Of a stretch of 50,088 bases of DNA, positions 34,496 to 42,167 are shown one piece after another (the stretch's first letter is position 1; each line of letters opens with the position of its first letter). Under the pieces are notes generated by a model that saw nothing but the letters and a program-made list of their open reading frames with translations, was not told where the DNA came from and searched no databases. The stretch lies in assembly GCA_944321565.1 (NCBI GenBank), contig CALULT010000018.1, positions 1 through 50,088 of the forward strand, written 5' to 3'. The translations under genes and the position numbers were made by a program. The DNA is from an uncultured Paraprevotella sp. (GTDB lineage Bacteria > Bacteroidota > Bacteroidia > Bacteroidales > Bacteroidaceae).

Positions 34496-35313
34496 AGCCA
34501 TTGGATGTTCATGAGCAGCAGGCCGCCACAAAGTCCGGCCGAAAGGCAAGCGGTCAGTACGGCGGCGTTCATGAAGCGGCTGAACGAACAGATGTAGTGC
34601 CCGTCCAGCAGGTCGCTCACGGAGTTAATGTAAGGGATGCCGGGGATGAGGTACAGTACGCTGGTGGCCAGGGCGATTTCCGGCGTGTCGCCCCAATGGA
34701 ACACATAACCCGCCGCCCCGATGACGGACGAGAAAAAGGCGCAGCAGAAGAATGTGAAACGCACGTCGCGCCCGTCTTCCAGCATGACTTGTTTCAGCTT
34801 GTAACCGGCCAACGTGCCACACAGGACAATCAGCATGGCTGCGAAGTCGCCGCCGAAAAGCCGGCAGAAGGACATGTTGGCCAAAGAGGCCAGGAGCCAC
34901 ACCATCCACGGATTCGCAGGGCGGACCCGGACAATCTCTTCAAACTCCCGGCGGGCTTCCGCGAAACTGGTTTTCCCGTCGGCCACGGCCCAGCTGAGCT
35001 TGCTGAGCCGGGTGTTGATGTCGAAGCTGATGCCCGTGTGGCGGAGCCTGACGTTGTTGCTGTATGAATGGCTGCGGTCGCGGTTCCACACCGTGATGTG
35101 GATGTGCGAGGGGAGGATGGTCATCTCCGGCTCCATGTTCCACCGCCCGGCCATGCGCCGCACGTTTTTTTCGATGCGGATGCACGTGGCCCCGCATCCC
35201 AACAGCCACGAGGCGTAGTCGGAAAGGAAGATGCAGGCCTCTTTGGGCGATGGCATTTCCGCCGCGCCTGCCTGGGGCGTGTTCAGCTCGTTATTCTTCG
35301 TCGTAGTCGTCAT
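34492..35313 (-). CDS. Threonine/serine exporter family, large subunit (DUF1212/ThrE domain)
   Basis: A 273-residue protein. A soluble N-terminal part (ASWLLGCGATCIRIEKNVRRMA, THITV-like HIHITVWNRD) is followed by five membrane helices (WMVWLLASLANMSFCRLFGG, FAAMLIVLCGTLAGYKL, FFCCAFFSSVIGAAGYVFHW, and NAAVLTACLSAGLCGGLLLM). YLIPGIPYINSVSDLLDGHY is the conserved block of DUF1212. It works with the ThrE_2 gene that overlaps its end. Its own start lies inside the 3' end of a small membrane protein gene read in another frame. Confidence 0.87.
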   Translation of the reverse strand: MTTTTKNNELNTPQAGAAEMPSPKEACIFLSDYASWLLGCGATCIRIEKNVRRMAGRWNMEPEMTILPSHIHITVWNRDRSHSYSNNVRLRHTGISFDINTRLSKLSWAVADGKTSFAEARREFEEIVRVRPANPWMVWLLASLANMSFCRLFGGDFAAMLIVLCGTLAGYKLKQVMLEDGRDVRFTFFCCAFFSSVIGAAGYVFHWGDTPEIALATSVLYLIPGIPYINSVSDLLDGHYICSFSRFMNAAVLTACLSAGLCGGLLLMNIQWL

Positions 35314-35452
35314 AAATGCCGTTGTTGTCTTGTTCCAGTTCGAAGATTTTGTGGTGTCCGGTTTCCTTGCGCATCTGCTGGATGTTTCTGAATAGGAAAA
35401 TCAAAAGTAGGCATCCTACGGTTAAAATCCAAATGGTTGCTTGGTCGTTCAT
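35291..35452 (-). CDS. 53-residue membrane protein overlapping the exporter gene
   Basis: Encodes MNDQATIWILTVGCLLLIFL and then a basic/polar stretch ending in acidic NNGIYDDYDEE. One N-terminal membrane helix (residues about 7-22) is followed by a cytoplasmic tail. Its last 23 bases overlap the exporter gene's start in a different frame, and it is the first gene after a TACTTTTG promoter box, so it probably heads the operon. No family is recognised. The codon pattern and promoter spacing favour a real small protein, perhaps an accessory subunit of the exporter. Confidence 0.6.
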   Translation of the reverse strand: MNDQATIWILTVGCLLLIFLFRNIQQMRKETGHHKIFELEQDNNGIYDDYDEE

Positions 35453-35476
35453 ATCTTTTTATTGTTTTTTATGCTG

Positions 35477-35484
35477 CAAAAGTA
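35477..35484 (-). promoter_or_regulatory. -7 element for the small protein-exporter-LysR operon (TACTTTTG)
   Basis: TACTTTTG with a trailing C on the minus strand, 25 bases before the 53-residue gene's ATG. No clear TTTG at -33. Confidence 0.5.
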
Positions 35485-35596
35485 GGCGGTTTGCGGCGAA
35501 TCGGAAAGCGTCGGTCTGCGGAAGTTTCGATAATGGCTATCGTTTTTGCCAAGTCTCGGCCATCGTTTTTTCTTATCGCAAAAGAGGGCGTGAAGC

Positions 35597-35627
35597 ATTG
35601 GCGTTCGCCGGAAAAAGCGTAATTTTG
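35597..35627 (+). promoter_or_regulatory. mazG promoter, ATTG-N19-TAATTTTG
   Basis: ATTG at 35597-35600 and TAATTTTG at 35620-35627. RNA would start near 35633, leaving a leader of only about 15 bases before the ATG. Confidence 0.6.
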
Positions 35628-35647
35628 CGGAACTAATGTAATAAGGT

Positions 35648-36445
35648 ATGCATACGAGGGAAGAAAAACTGGAGGCTTTCGGGCGTTTCCTCGACGTGCT
35701 GGACACGTTGCGCGAGAAATGCCCGTGGGACAGGAAGCAGACGAACGAGAGCCTGCGTCCGAACACGATTGAGGAGACGTTCGAACTGTGTGACGCTCTG
35801 ATGAAGGATGACAAGAAGGATATTTGCAAGGAGCTGGGCGACGTGTTGCTGCACGTGTGCTTCTATGCCAAGATAGCTAGCGAGACAGGCGACTTTGACA
35901 TCGCGGACGTTTGCAACCGCCTGACGGACAAACTGATTTTCCGACACCCGCATGTCTATGGCGAGGTGAAGGCCGACACGGCAGGCGAGGTGACGCAAAA
36001 CTGGGAGCAGATCAAGCTGAAGGAGAAGGACGGCAACAAGAGTGTGCTGGGCGGAGTGCCGGATGCCTTGCCTTCGCTCATCAAGGCTTACCGCATCCAG
36101 GACAAGGCGCGGAACGTGGGGTTCGACTGGGAGCGGCGGGAAGACGTGTGGGACAAGGTGAGGGAAGAGCTTGGCGAGCTGGAAACGGAACTGGCCAAGG
36201 GCGACCCGGACAAGGCCACCGGAGAGTTTGGCGATTTCCTTTTTAGTGTCATCAATGCCGGGAGGCTTTACCACATCAATCCCGACAATGCGCTGGAGCG
36301 CACGAACCGTAAGTTCATCCGCCGTTTCAATTACGTGGAGCAGCATTCCATCCGTGTCGGGAAGCCGCTGAAGGAAATGACGCTGGGCGAGATGGATGCC
36401 CTTTGGAACGAGGCAAAGGAGTTGGAACGCCGCGGCGAGTTGTAA
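35648..36445 (+). CDS. mazG: Nucleoside triphosphate pyrophosphohydrolase
   Basis: A 265-residue all-alpha NTP pyrophosphatase that cleaves (d)NTPs to the monophosphate and pyrophosphate. It clears non-canonical nucleotides and, in some bacteria, affects ppGpp levels. Two MazG repeats are visible: CPWDRKQTNESLRPNTIEETFEL with KELGDVLLHVCFYAKIA, and a C-terminal REELGELETEL with GEFGDFLFSVINAGR. The E-x2-E...E-x2-D metal ligands are intact in both. It is monocistronic, divergent from the exporter operon, and ends 150 bases before a terminator hairpin. Confidence 0.95.
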   Translation: MHTREEKLEAFGRFLDVLDTLREKCPWDRKQTNESLRPNTIEETFELCDALMKDDKKDICKELGDVLLHVCFYAKIASETGDFDIADVCNRLTDKLIFRHPHVYGEVKADTAGEVTQNWEQIKLKEKDGNKSVLGGVPDALPSLIKAYRIQDKARNVGFDWERREDVWDKVREELGELETELAKGDPDKATGEFGDFLFSVINAGRLYHINPDNALERTNRKFIRRFNYVEQHSIRVGKPLKEMTLGEMDALWNEAKELERRGEL

Positions 36446-36501
36446 ATACATATATAAGCTTTTGGAAATCAAGAAAAGACAAGGCTGGGAGTTTCAAACG
36501 G

Positions 36502-36567
36502 TTGAAACTGGGTGTTCCAAGCCTTGAAACTGGGTGTTCCAAGCCTTGAAACTAGGTGTTTCAGGCT
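36502..36567. repeat. Three tandem 22-base repeats
   Basis: Units TTGAAACTGGGTGTTCCAAG plus CC at 36502 and 36524 are identical; the third at 36546 has four or five changes. They lie between the mazG stop and its terminator. There is no spacer variation, so it is not a CRISPR array. Confidence 0.85.
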
Positions 36568-36592
36568 CTGAAAATTCGAAGTTATTTCATTG

Positions 36593-36640
36593 TTTCCGCA
36601 TTCCACCCTTTTGAAAGGAGGGGAATGCGGAAATGTTTTT
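36593..36640 (+). terminator. mazG terminator
   Basis: A 12-base inverted repeat TTTCCGCATTCC (36593-36604) and GGAATGCGGAAA (36622-36633), followed by TGTTTTT. The loop itself can pair (CCTTTTGAAAGG). It also sits directly after the stop of the leftward DUF1593 gene. Confidence 0.8.
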
Positions 36641-36644
36641 AGCG

Positions 36645-38018
36645 TCAGCGCACTTCGATGACGATTCTCCGATAGGCGGTCAAGGCCGGTGTGCCGTCGT
36701 CGGTCACGGTCAGGATGAGATGGATGGTCTTGCCCGACGCATTGGCCGGGACGGCAACGCGGCATCGCGGCGTGTCGCCGCCTTCGATGTCCACCGTGCC
36801 CTTGTAGGTGCTTGGCTCGGCATAGACTGTCCATCGGAAGTTCAGGCTGTCTCCGTCGGGGTCGCTGGAGCGCGATGCGTCAAATTGCAGCACGTCGCCG
36901 GGACGGGCCTTTTCATGTCGGCATTTCAGCGAACGGTCTTTGCCGACGGCGGCTGTCGGATGATGGTTGACGGCGGAATAGTCGTCCGTCGTGGTCCACG
37001 CCATGCGGGCCGCGAAGTCGTTCCAAATGTGTGCCTGCCATTTCCGGATGGCATCGCCGCCTTCCGGCGCAGTTCCGTACATATAATACGGGTCATATTG
37101 GGTCTCGTCTTTCCCGCTGCGCCGGATGAAGTCCATGCCCCGGATGTTTGCGGCCTTTTGCGTATCAAAACGGCCTCCCCATCCGCCGTAGTCCACGTGT
37201 TCCGGCATGTTCAATCCATTGGCGAGGAGGTAGAGGAAAGACGGTGAATCGCCTTCCGTGGCCCATTTGCGGTCGGGATAGCAGGCACCGAAGGGAAGCT
37301 GGCTTTGGATGTTTTCCTTAATCCATTTATCGGAGGGGGACCAGCCATATACCGCCTTGTTGCGGATATAAGGTATGTCCGGATAGTTCTTGGCAATCCA
37401 CGCCCCGGCATCGTCCTGCCCCAGCACGTCATAGATGCGGATTTTTTCCGTGAAGCGTTTCAACTCTTCCGGGCTTCTCGTGTGTGCCACTTTCCAAAGG
37501 GCCTGCGCCACGTTGTTCATGCCGCCCCATGCGGCAATCCACTCGGGACGTTTGTCACCCCGCTTGTCCACGGCGGCGATGATGAGTTCCGAGCCGGGAG
37601 AATCCTTTCCTTCTCCCACGCCGTCCATGTTGGACTTGCTTTGTCCGTTTTTGACGATGGAAGTGAGATAAGCGGCATCCGGAAAGCCGTCAGCATGTTT
37701 GTTCAAGCGGGGAATCACTTCGCAAAAGCGGTTCACGACATTTTTTATGGCTTCGACCCGGTCGGGATAGTCGCTCCACACCTGCGAGCTGATGATGCCT
37801 TCAAGGTCTATCGTGTTTGAGCAGAGCAGCAGGTGGATCATGGATTGCGTGTCGTCGGGGTCGGTGCCGCCGAGGTCGGTGGTGACAATCAGGCGTTGCT
37901 TGTCGGCTTCCTGGATGGGGGCGGCTTGGGTGTGCGGTGTCCCCAGGCAAGTCAATACGGCCAGCAAAAGTGTGTCGCGCAGCCTTGCCGCTCCATTACG
38001 TCTCGTTTTTCTATTCAT
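36645..38018 (-). CDS. Secreted DUF1593 (nucleoside hydrolase-like) protein with Sde182-type C-terminus
   Basis: A 457-residue exported protein. The signal peptide runs to about residue 32 (RDTLLLAVLTCLG...TQA). The catalytic-like domain starts RLIVTTDLGGTDPDDTQSMIH, whose Asp-rich DPDD resembles the calcium site of nucleoside hydrolases. AAWGGMNNVAQALW and GGWGGRFD follow. After about residue 360 a beta-rich domain (PGDVLQFDASRSSDPDGDSL) resembles the cellulose-binding Sde182-type end. Such proteins are common near plant-glycan genes but their substrate is not established. Its start overlaps the stop of the DUF5060 gene by 8 bases, so the two are coupled. Confidence 0.85.
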   Translation of the reverse strand: MNRKTRRNGAARLRDTLLLAVLTCLGTPHTQAAPIQEADKQRLIVTTDLGGTDPDDTQSMIHLLLCSNTIDLEGIISSQVWSDYPDRVEAIKNVVNRFCEVIPRLNKHADGFPDAAYLTSIVKNGQSKSNMDGVGEGKDSPGSELIIAAVDKRGDKRPEWIAAWGGMNNVAQALWKVAHTRSPEELKRFTEKIRIYDVLGQDDAGAWIAKNYPDIPYIRNKAVYGWSPSDKWIKENIQSQLPFGACYPDRKWATEGDSPSFLYLLANGLNMPEHVDYGGWGGRFDTQKAANIRGMDFIRRSGKDETQYDPYYMYGTAPEGGDAIRKWQAHIWNDFAARMAWTTTDDYSAVNHHPTAAVGKDRSLKCRHEKARPGDVLQFDASRSSDPDGDSLNFRWTVYAEPSTYKGTVDIEGGDTPRCRVAVPANASGKTIHLILTVTDDGTPALTAYRRIVIEVR

Positions 38019-39579
38019 GGGCGTTTGTTTGTCTTTGTATTCTTAATGCGATCATGGGTTTTCCGGGCAAATCGACCAGGGCCGTTCCGCTGAACGTGCC
38101 TCCCAGCGGGGTGACGGTCATGTTCCAGGCGTCAATCACGTCTATCCGGTAGTCCTTTCCTTTTGGCAGGTGGATGAGTTGTTGGCAGGCTTGGTCGAAA
38201 CCGAAATAAAGAAGATAGAAGTCTTCACCATGGGAGACTGCCGGGTAGTTCATCCAGCTCGTGAGGGACGGCGCAGGGCGCAAATATCCCGGTGCGTCCT
38301 CAATCAGTTGGCGCAGGAAGGCGATGCGTGTGTGGCTTTGGCCGTGGAGGGTTCCGCCTTTCGACCACCAAAGCACGTCGTCGGATTCAAACGGTGACTT
38401 TCGGGGCACTTCGATGATATAGGTTTCACCGTGTCCCACGTAGGCTCCGTTGGTGATACCTGTCCAGAACTTGTGGACCATTTCTCGGGCCGTCAGGTTG
38501 CCCCATGTCCAAGGCACGTTGCCTTCGTAGCGGCATTCGTCGAATATGACGGGTTTCCGGTATTGCGCCCTTAGCTTCTTCCCGTTTTCCGTGTTGGGGC
38601 TTTGGATGCAGACATGGGTGATGTGCGGGTTGTTGTGGTCGAACAGCCGCACGGCGTTATGGATTCCTTTCAGATGGCCGTAAGGATCTTCCGACGCGAA
38701 TTTTTCCAGATAGTGTGTCCAGTCTTCGTCCGCCTTGTTTTTCATGTAGTCGAATTCGTTGGCCATGCTCCACCACACGTTCTTGAAAGCGGCCAGGCGG
38801 GCGACGAGGTAGCTGATGTATCGGTCGTCGGCCTCGCGCCCCATGTCGGAGAATCCCCATCGGTCGTAAGGATGAAAGACGATGAGGTCGGCTTCTATGC
38901 CCAGGCTGTCCAATGTGGCGATTTGCCGTTCGATGTGCCGGAAATAGGCCGGGTTGAAACGGGCGAAGTCCCAGGCCTTCGGTGCTTGCCCTTCGAAGGG
39001 ATAAAGTGGCGGCTCGTTCTTGTTCCAATCGTAGTGTTTCGGGAAAATGCAGAAGCGGATTTTGTTGAAGTAACCTTCTGACAGGGTCTGCAGGGTTTGC
39101 CGGATGAGGCTTTCGGGCTGGTGTACCCAAGCGTAGCAGGTGGTGCCGAAGGGATGATAGGGCGTTCCGTCGGCATATCTGAAAAAGGTGGTGTCTGCCA
39201 CGGTGACGGGGCCATGATTGCCAGCCCGTGCGGGCGTGCAGTTGAACTGTCCTTTCTTGCGGTTGAGCTTGCGGACGTTGCTGGTGGTCTGGTAGGTCCA
39301 CTTGCCTTCCTTTTCGGGCATGAACCGAATCTTATACGTGTCGTTTCCGTCATAGAATCCCATGACTTCCACGGTGTCGTCTTCATGGAAAAACCGTGCG
39401 GACAGCTGCACGTCACAGAAAGGGTTGCCTTGAACTTCGGCCGACAGGCTCAGTTCGAAGATGCGCCATTTCTCAATATCTTTTGCGGCGGTTTGCCATG
39501 TGCTTGCGATGAATAGCAGGATAAACCAGGCGACTTGGTGACCGTAATACCGTCTTTTTTCGATTTTTTTTTGTTTCAT
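38011..39579 (-). CDS. Secreted glycoside hydrolase with DUF5060, DUF4038-like barrel and DUF5605
   Basis: A 522-residue exported glycosidase. After a signal peptide (about residues 1-32, WFILLFIASTWQTAA), a DUF5060 beta-sandwich spans about residues 35-130 (FYDGNDTYKIRFMPEKEGKW). A TIM barrel of DUF4038/GH140-like type follows. Its probable acid/base is the Glu in SMANEFDY and its nucleophile the Glu in IFDECRYEG. The last about 80 residues are DUF5605-like (DFYLLYFGFDQACQQLIHLP). GH140 members release apiose from pectin, but this protein's activity is not shown by sequence alone. I start at MKQKKIEKRR, preceded by a promoter box; the longer open frame overlaps that promoter. Confidence 0.85.
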   Translation of the reverse strand: MKQKKIEKRRYYGHQVAWFILLFIASTWQTAAKDIEKWRIFELSLSAEVQGNPFCDVQLSARFFHEDDTVEVMGFYDGNDTYKIRFMPEKEGKWTYQTTSNVRKLNRKKGQFNCTPARAGNHGPVTVADTTFFRYADGTPYHPFGTTCYAWVHQPESLIRQTLQTLSEGYFNKIRFCIFPKHYDWNKNEPPLYPFEGQAPKAWDFARFNPAYFRHIERQIATLDSLGIEADLIVFHPYDRWGFSDMGREADDRYISYLVARLAAFKNVWWSMANEFDYMKNKADEDWTHYLEKFASEDPYGHLKGIHNAVRLFDHNNPHITHVCIQSPNTENGKKLRAQYRKPVIFDECRYEGNVPWTWGNLTAREMVHKFWTGITNGAYVGHGETYIIEVPRKSPFESDDVLWWSKGGTLHGQSHTRIAFLRQLIEDAPGYLRPAPSLTSWMNYPAVSHGEDFYLLYFGFDQACQQLIHLPKGKDYRIDVIDAWNMTVTPLGGTFSGTALVDLPGKPMIALRIQRQTNAHE

Positions 39580-39605
39580 GACTTGTTTATTTAAAGTTAA
39601 TGTCA

Positions 39606-39613
39606 CAAATTTA
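39606..39613 (-). promoter_or_regulatory. -7 element for the DUF5060-DUF1593 operon (TAAATTTG)
   Basis: TAAATTTG on the minus strand, 27 bases before the DUF5060 gene's ATG. It lies in the 79-base divergent gap shared with the AraC-type gene. No TTTG at -33, consistent with activation by that regulator. Confidence 0.45.
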
Positions 39614-39658
39614 CATCCATATTCGAGCAAATAATGAAACTTTTCTTGATAAAACATA

Positions 39659-40501
39659 ATGGATTCCGAGATTTTAAAGAGTTTTAACGAGACACGGGAG
39701 GAGTTTATGCCATACGGCTTTACCCTTGAACGGTGGACACCCTGCCTGATGCCCAGGCAAGACCGTCATAACGAGGTGGAGATAAACTATTTGTCGGAAG
39801 GTAGCCTGACTTATCTGTTCCATGGCAAAAGGGAAACCGTGCCTGCTGGGCGGTTGACACTGTTTTGGGGCTTGGTGCCCCACCGGATTGTAGATTTTGA
39901 AGGAAACGTTCCTTATTATGTGGGCACCATTCCTTTTTCCTTGTTTTTGTCGTGGAACCTTCCGGACTCTTTTGTGGCGCGGGTGCTGAAGGGAGAGATG
40001 TTGAGGGAATCGGACGGAGCGTTTGCCGTCTTGGATGAGTTTGTATGGCGGGTATGGTTGGAGGATGCGCGGCAGGGGAAAAACCAGGAGGTGGCATTGT
40101 CGGAGTTGAAAGCCCGTTTGTGGCGGATGGCTACCCGTTGGTCCGTGTCAGAACAGAAGGTGGCCATGAGGGGCGGTGAAGCGAGCGTCGTGGAACGGAT
40201 GGCCATTTATATAGCCCAAAACTATGCCCGCCCTTTGAAGATTGCGGACATAGGCAAGGCGGTGGGCCTGCATCCCGACTATGCCAATCATTTATTCAAG
40301 AAGTCTTTCAAATGCACATTGAGCGATTATGTCATGGAGGAGAGGATTGCGCGGGCGCAACGCGATTTGTTGTCTTCCCAAATGGGGATTACGGAAATTG
40401 CATTCAATTGTGGCTTCAATTCCATCAGCCGGTTTAATGCGGCATTCTTGAAAATTTGCGGGTGTACGCCGCGGGAGTTCAGAAAGCATGGTGGCAGGTA
40501 A
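39659..40501 (+). CDS. AraC-family transcriptional regulator
   Basis: A 280-residue regulator. The N-terminal cupin-like sensing domain (HNEVEINYLSEGSLTYLFHG, then VPAGRLTLFWGLVPHRI) should bind a sugar. The C-terminal DNA-binding domain has two helix-turn-helix motifs (LKIADIGKAVGLHPDYANHLFKK and MGITEIAFNCGFNSISRFNAAF) and the closing CGCTPREFRK. It diverges from the DUF5060-DUF1593 pair and is convergent with GH43. A cytoplasmic AraC protein is unusual for a Bacteroidales glycan locus, where hybrid two-component or sigma/anti-sigma systems are commoner. Confidence 0.92.
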   Translation: MDSEILKSFNETREEFMPYGFTLERWTPCLMPRQDRHNEVEINYLSEGSLTYLFHGKRETVPAGRLTLFWGLVPHRIVDFEGNVPYYVGTIPFSLFLSWNLPDSFVARVLKGEMLRESDGAFAVLDEFVWRVWLEDARQGKNQEVALSELKARLWRMATRWSVSEQKVAMRGGEASVVERMAIYIAQNYARPLKIADIGKAVGLHPDYANHLFKKSFKCTLSDYVMEERIARAQRDLLSSQMGITEIAFNCGFNSISRFNAAFLKICGCTPREFRKHGGR

Positions 40502-40803
40502 GACTTTTATAGAAGCTGTTTTGAATTTCTCGTGCGATGATTTGGGATGAGTTTTCGAGTCGGTTAGCTTCCGTGATGAGGAAGATAGCGGGCTATCTGA
40601 CGAAGAACAGAAGCAAAAAGGGCCGGAGAAACGCTCAAAGTACACACGACAAGTACATCAGGCGAGGAAAACTTTTTGTAGAATTTCAAAACAGTTTCTT
40701 ATGGCGGCAGGATGTTTTTCTGGTTTCGGGAAGAAGAGGGCGGCAAGAATCCGCGAGACCGTTCCTGCCGTCCCCTTGAGGCATTATGCGTGTGTTTGCA
40801 TTC
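40502..40803. other. Intergenic region between convergent genes, no gene seen
   Basis: It contains the second copy of the 29-base dispersed repeat (40671-40699). A frame from 40537 to 40779 is open but basic and low in hydrophobic residues, and has no family features. No clear terminator for the AraC-type or GH43 gene was found. Confidence 0.5.
40671..40699 (+). repeat. 29-base dispersed repeat, copy 2
   Basis: Begins ACTTTTTGTAGAATTTCAAA and matches 13891-13919 at 27 of 29 positions, same orientation. If translated, both copies read LFVE(I/F)QN-F, which raises the possibility of a decayed coding fragment. Confidence 0.65.
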
Positions 40804-42129
40804 CTATTTCCATGTCATCCAATCCAGTTCCACGCTTGTTCCTGACACGAGCGACACAGAGAGGTCGTGCACTCCCGTGGCAGAAACTGGAGCGTGGTCT
40901 TTCACGAGCACCCATTCCTTGCTTGGGGGAAGTTTCATGGTGAAAGGTTGCAGGCCGGAAAGGGCAATCCGTAGGTGTCCTCCGGAGGGTGCTTTGACCT
41001 TTACGGTGACTTCCTGTGCGGCTTTCGTCCCAAAGTCCACGTTGTTGTACCGTATGGTGGCGTCTTTGCTGTCTAGGATGGTTTTCCATCCCTCGAATTT
41101 GTTGTCTTCATTGAGGAACGCGATGGAGGCTCCTGGCGTGATGTCGCTGTAACGGTCTATTTGGATTTGGCTCCGTGCATCGGTCAGTCCCACTCCGCGC
41201 AAGGTGGGGCGTACGAGCTGGATGGTGCCGTCGGCATTGAAGAAGAGGGAATCGATGCGTGTGGAACGGCGTTTGTCGAATTCCGGCGAATAGTCGTTGT
41301 GGTGATAGAACAAATACCACTGCCCTTTGTATTCCACGATGGAATGGTGGTTGGTCCAGCATCCTGTGGGCGATTGTTCCATGATTTTGCCTTTGAACGT
41401 GTATGGCCCCATCGGGTTGTCGCTCATGGCGTAGGCCAAGGTTTCCGTTTTGTCTTCCACCCACGGGAAGGTGAGGTAGTATTTCCCGTTGCGTTCGAAA
41501 GCGAAAGGCCCTTCCTTGAATCCTTCCGGAAGCCCTTCCACGGTTTGCGGTTCCGAGTCCAGCTCCGTCATGTTGTCCTTCAGGCGGGCCATGCGGAGCC
41601 CTCCGCCTCCCCAAAAGAGGTAGGCTTTGTTGTCTTTGTCCAAAAGGACGCACGGGTCGATGCCGTTCACGCCTTCTATGGGTTGGTCCAGAGGAGTGAA
41701 TGGGCCTTCGGGATGTTTGCTTGTAGCTACTCCAATGGCAAACCCGCGGCGGCCTTCGCCGTTGGGAGCATCGGGGAAATAGAAATAATAGGTGCCGTCC
41801 TTATACACGCAATCGGGCGCCCACATGGAATAGCCGTCGGGCTTTCCCCATGGCACGTCCTTTTGGTCCAAAATCACACCGTGGTCAGTCCAATCCGTCA
41901 GGTTCTCGGACGAGAATACATGGTAGTCGGCCATGCAGAACCATTCTTTCAGCCGGTCAACGGGGCTTGGAATGTCATGCGAAGGGTAGAGATAGACTTT
42001 GCCCTTGAACACGCGCGCCGTGGGGTCGGCCGTGAATTGGTCGTGGATAATGGGGTTTTGGGCTTGGACGAAGCCTTGTGCCGTCAATCCGAAGGCCAAG
42101 GCCAATAAACAAGATCTTTTCATGGGCAT
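40804..42129 (-). CDS. Glycoside hydrolase family 43 with C-terminal CBM6-like domain
   Basis: A 441-residue secreted five-bladed propeller enzyme, most likely an arabinofuranosidase or xylosidase. A signal peptide covers residues 1-23. The three catalytic carboxylates of GH43 are visible: Asp35 (ADPTARVF, base), Asp158 (GIDPCVLL, pKa modulator) and Glu206 (FKEGPF, acid). After about residue 315 a beta-sandwich of CBM6 type follows (ATIRYNNVDFGTKAAQEVTV and SVELDWMTW). An ATG two codons in (giving MKRSCLL) is an alternative start. It follows the GH3 gene by 38 bases and is probably co-transcribed with it. Confidence 0.92.
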   Translation of the reverse strand: MPMKRSCLLALAFGLTAQGFVQAQNPIIHDQFTADPTARVFKGKVYLYPSHDIPSPVDRLKEWFCMADYHVFSSENLTDWTDHGVILDQKDVPWGKPDGYSMWAPDCVYKDGTYYFYFPDAPNGEGRRGFAIGVATSKHPEGPFTPLDQPIEGVNGIDPCVLLDKDNKAYLFWGGGGLRMARLKDNMTELDSEPQTVEGLPEGFKEGPFAFERNGKYYLTFPWVEDKTETLAYAMSDNPMGPYTFKGKIMEQSPTGCWTNHHSIVEYKGQWYLFYHHNDYSPEFDKRRSTRIDSLFFNADGTIQLVRPTLRGVGLTDARSQIQIDRYSDITPGASIAFLNEDNKFEGWKTILDSKDATIRYNNVDFGTKAAQEVTVKVKAPSGGHLRIALSGLQPFTMKLPPSKEWVLVKDHAPVSATGVHDLSVSLVSGTSVELDWMTWK

Positions 42130-42167
42130 ATGTTTTTTAAAGATTCTTCATGTTTTGTTTCCGTAAA

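Noticed and set aside
36502-36567. Possible CRISPR array
   Set aside because: Units are directly contiguous with no spacers.
40537-40779. Plus-strand 80-codon frame after the AraC gene
   Set aside because: Basic low-complexity sequence with no start context; part of it is the dispersed 29-base repeat.
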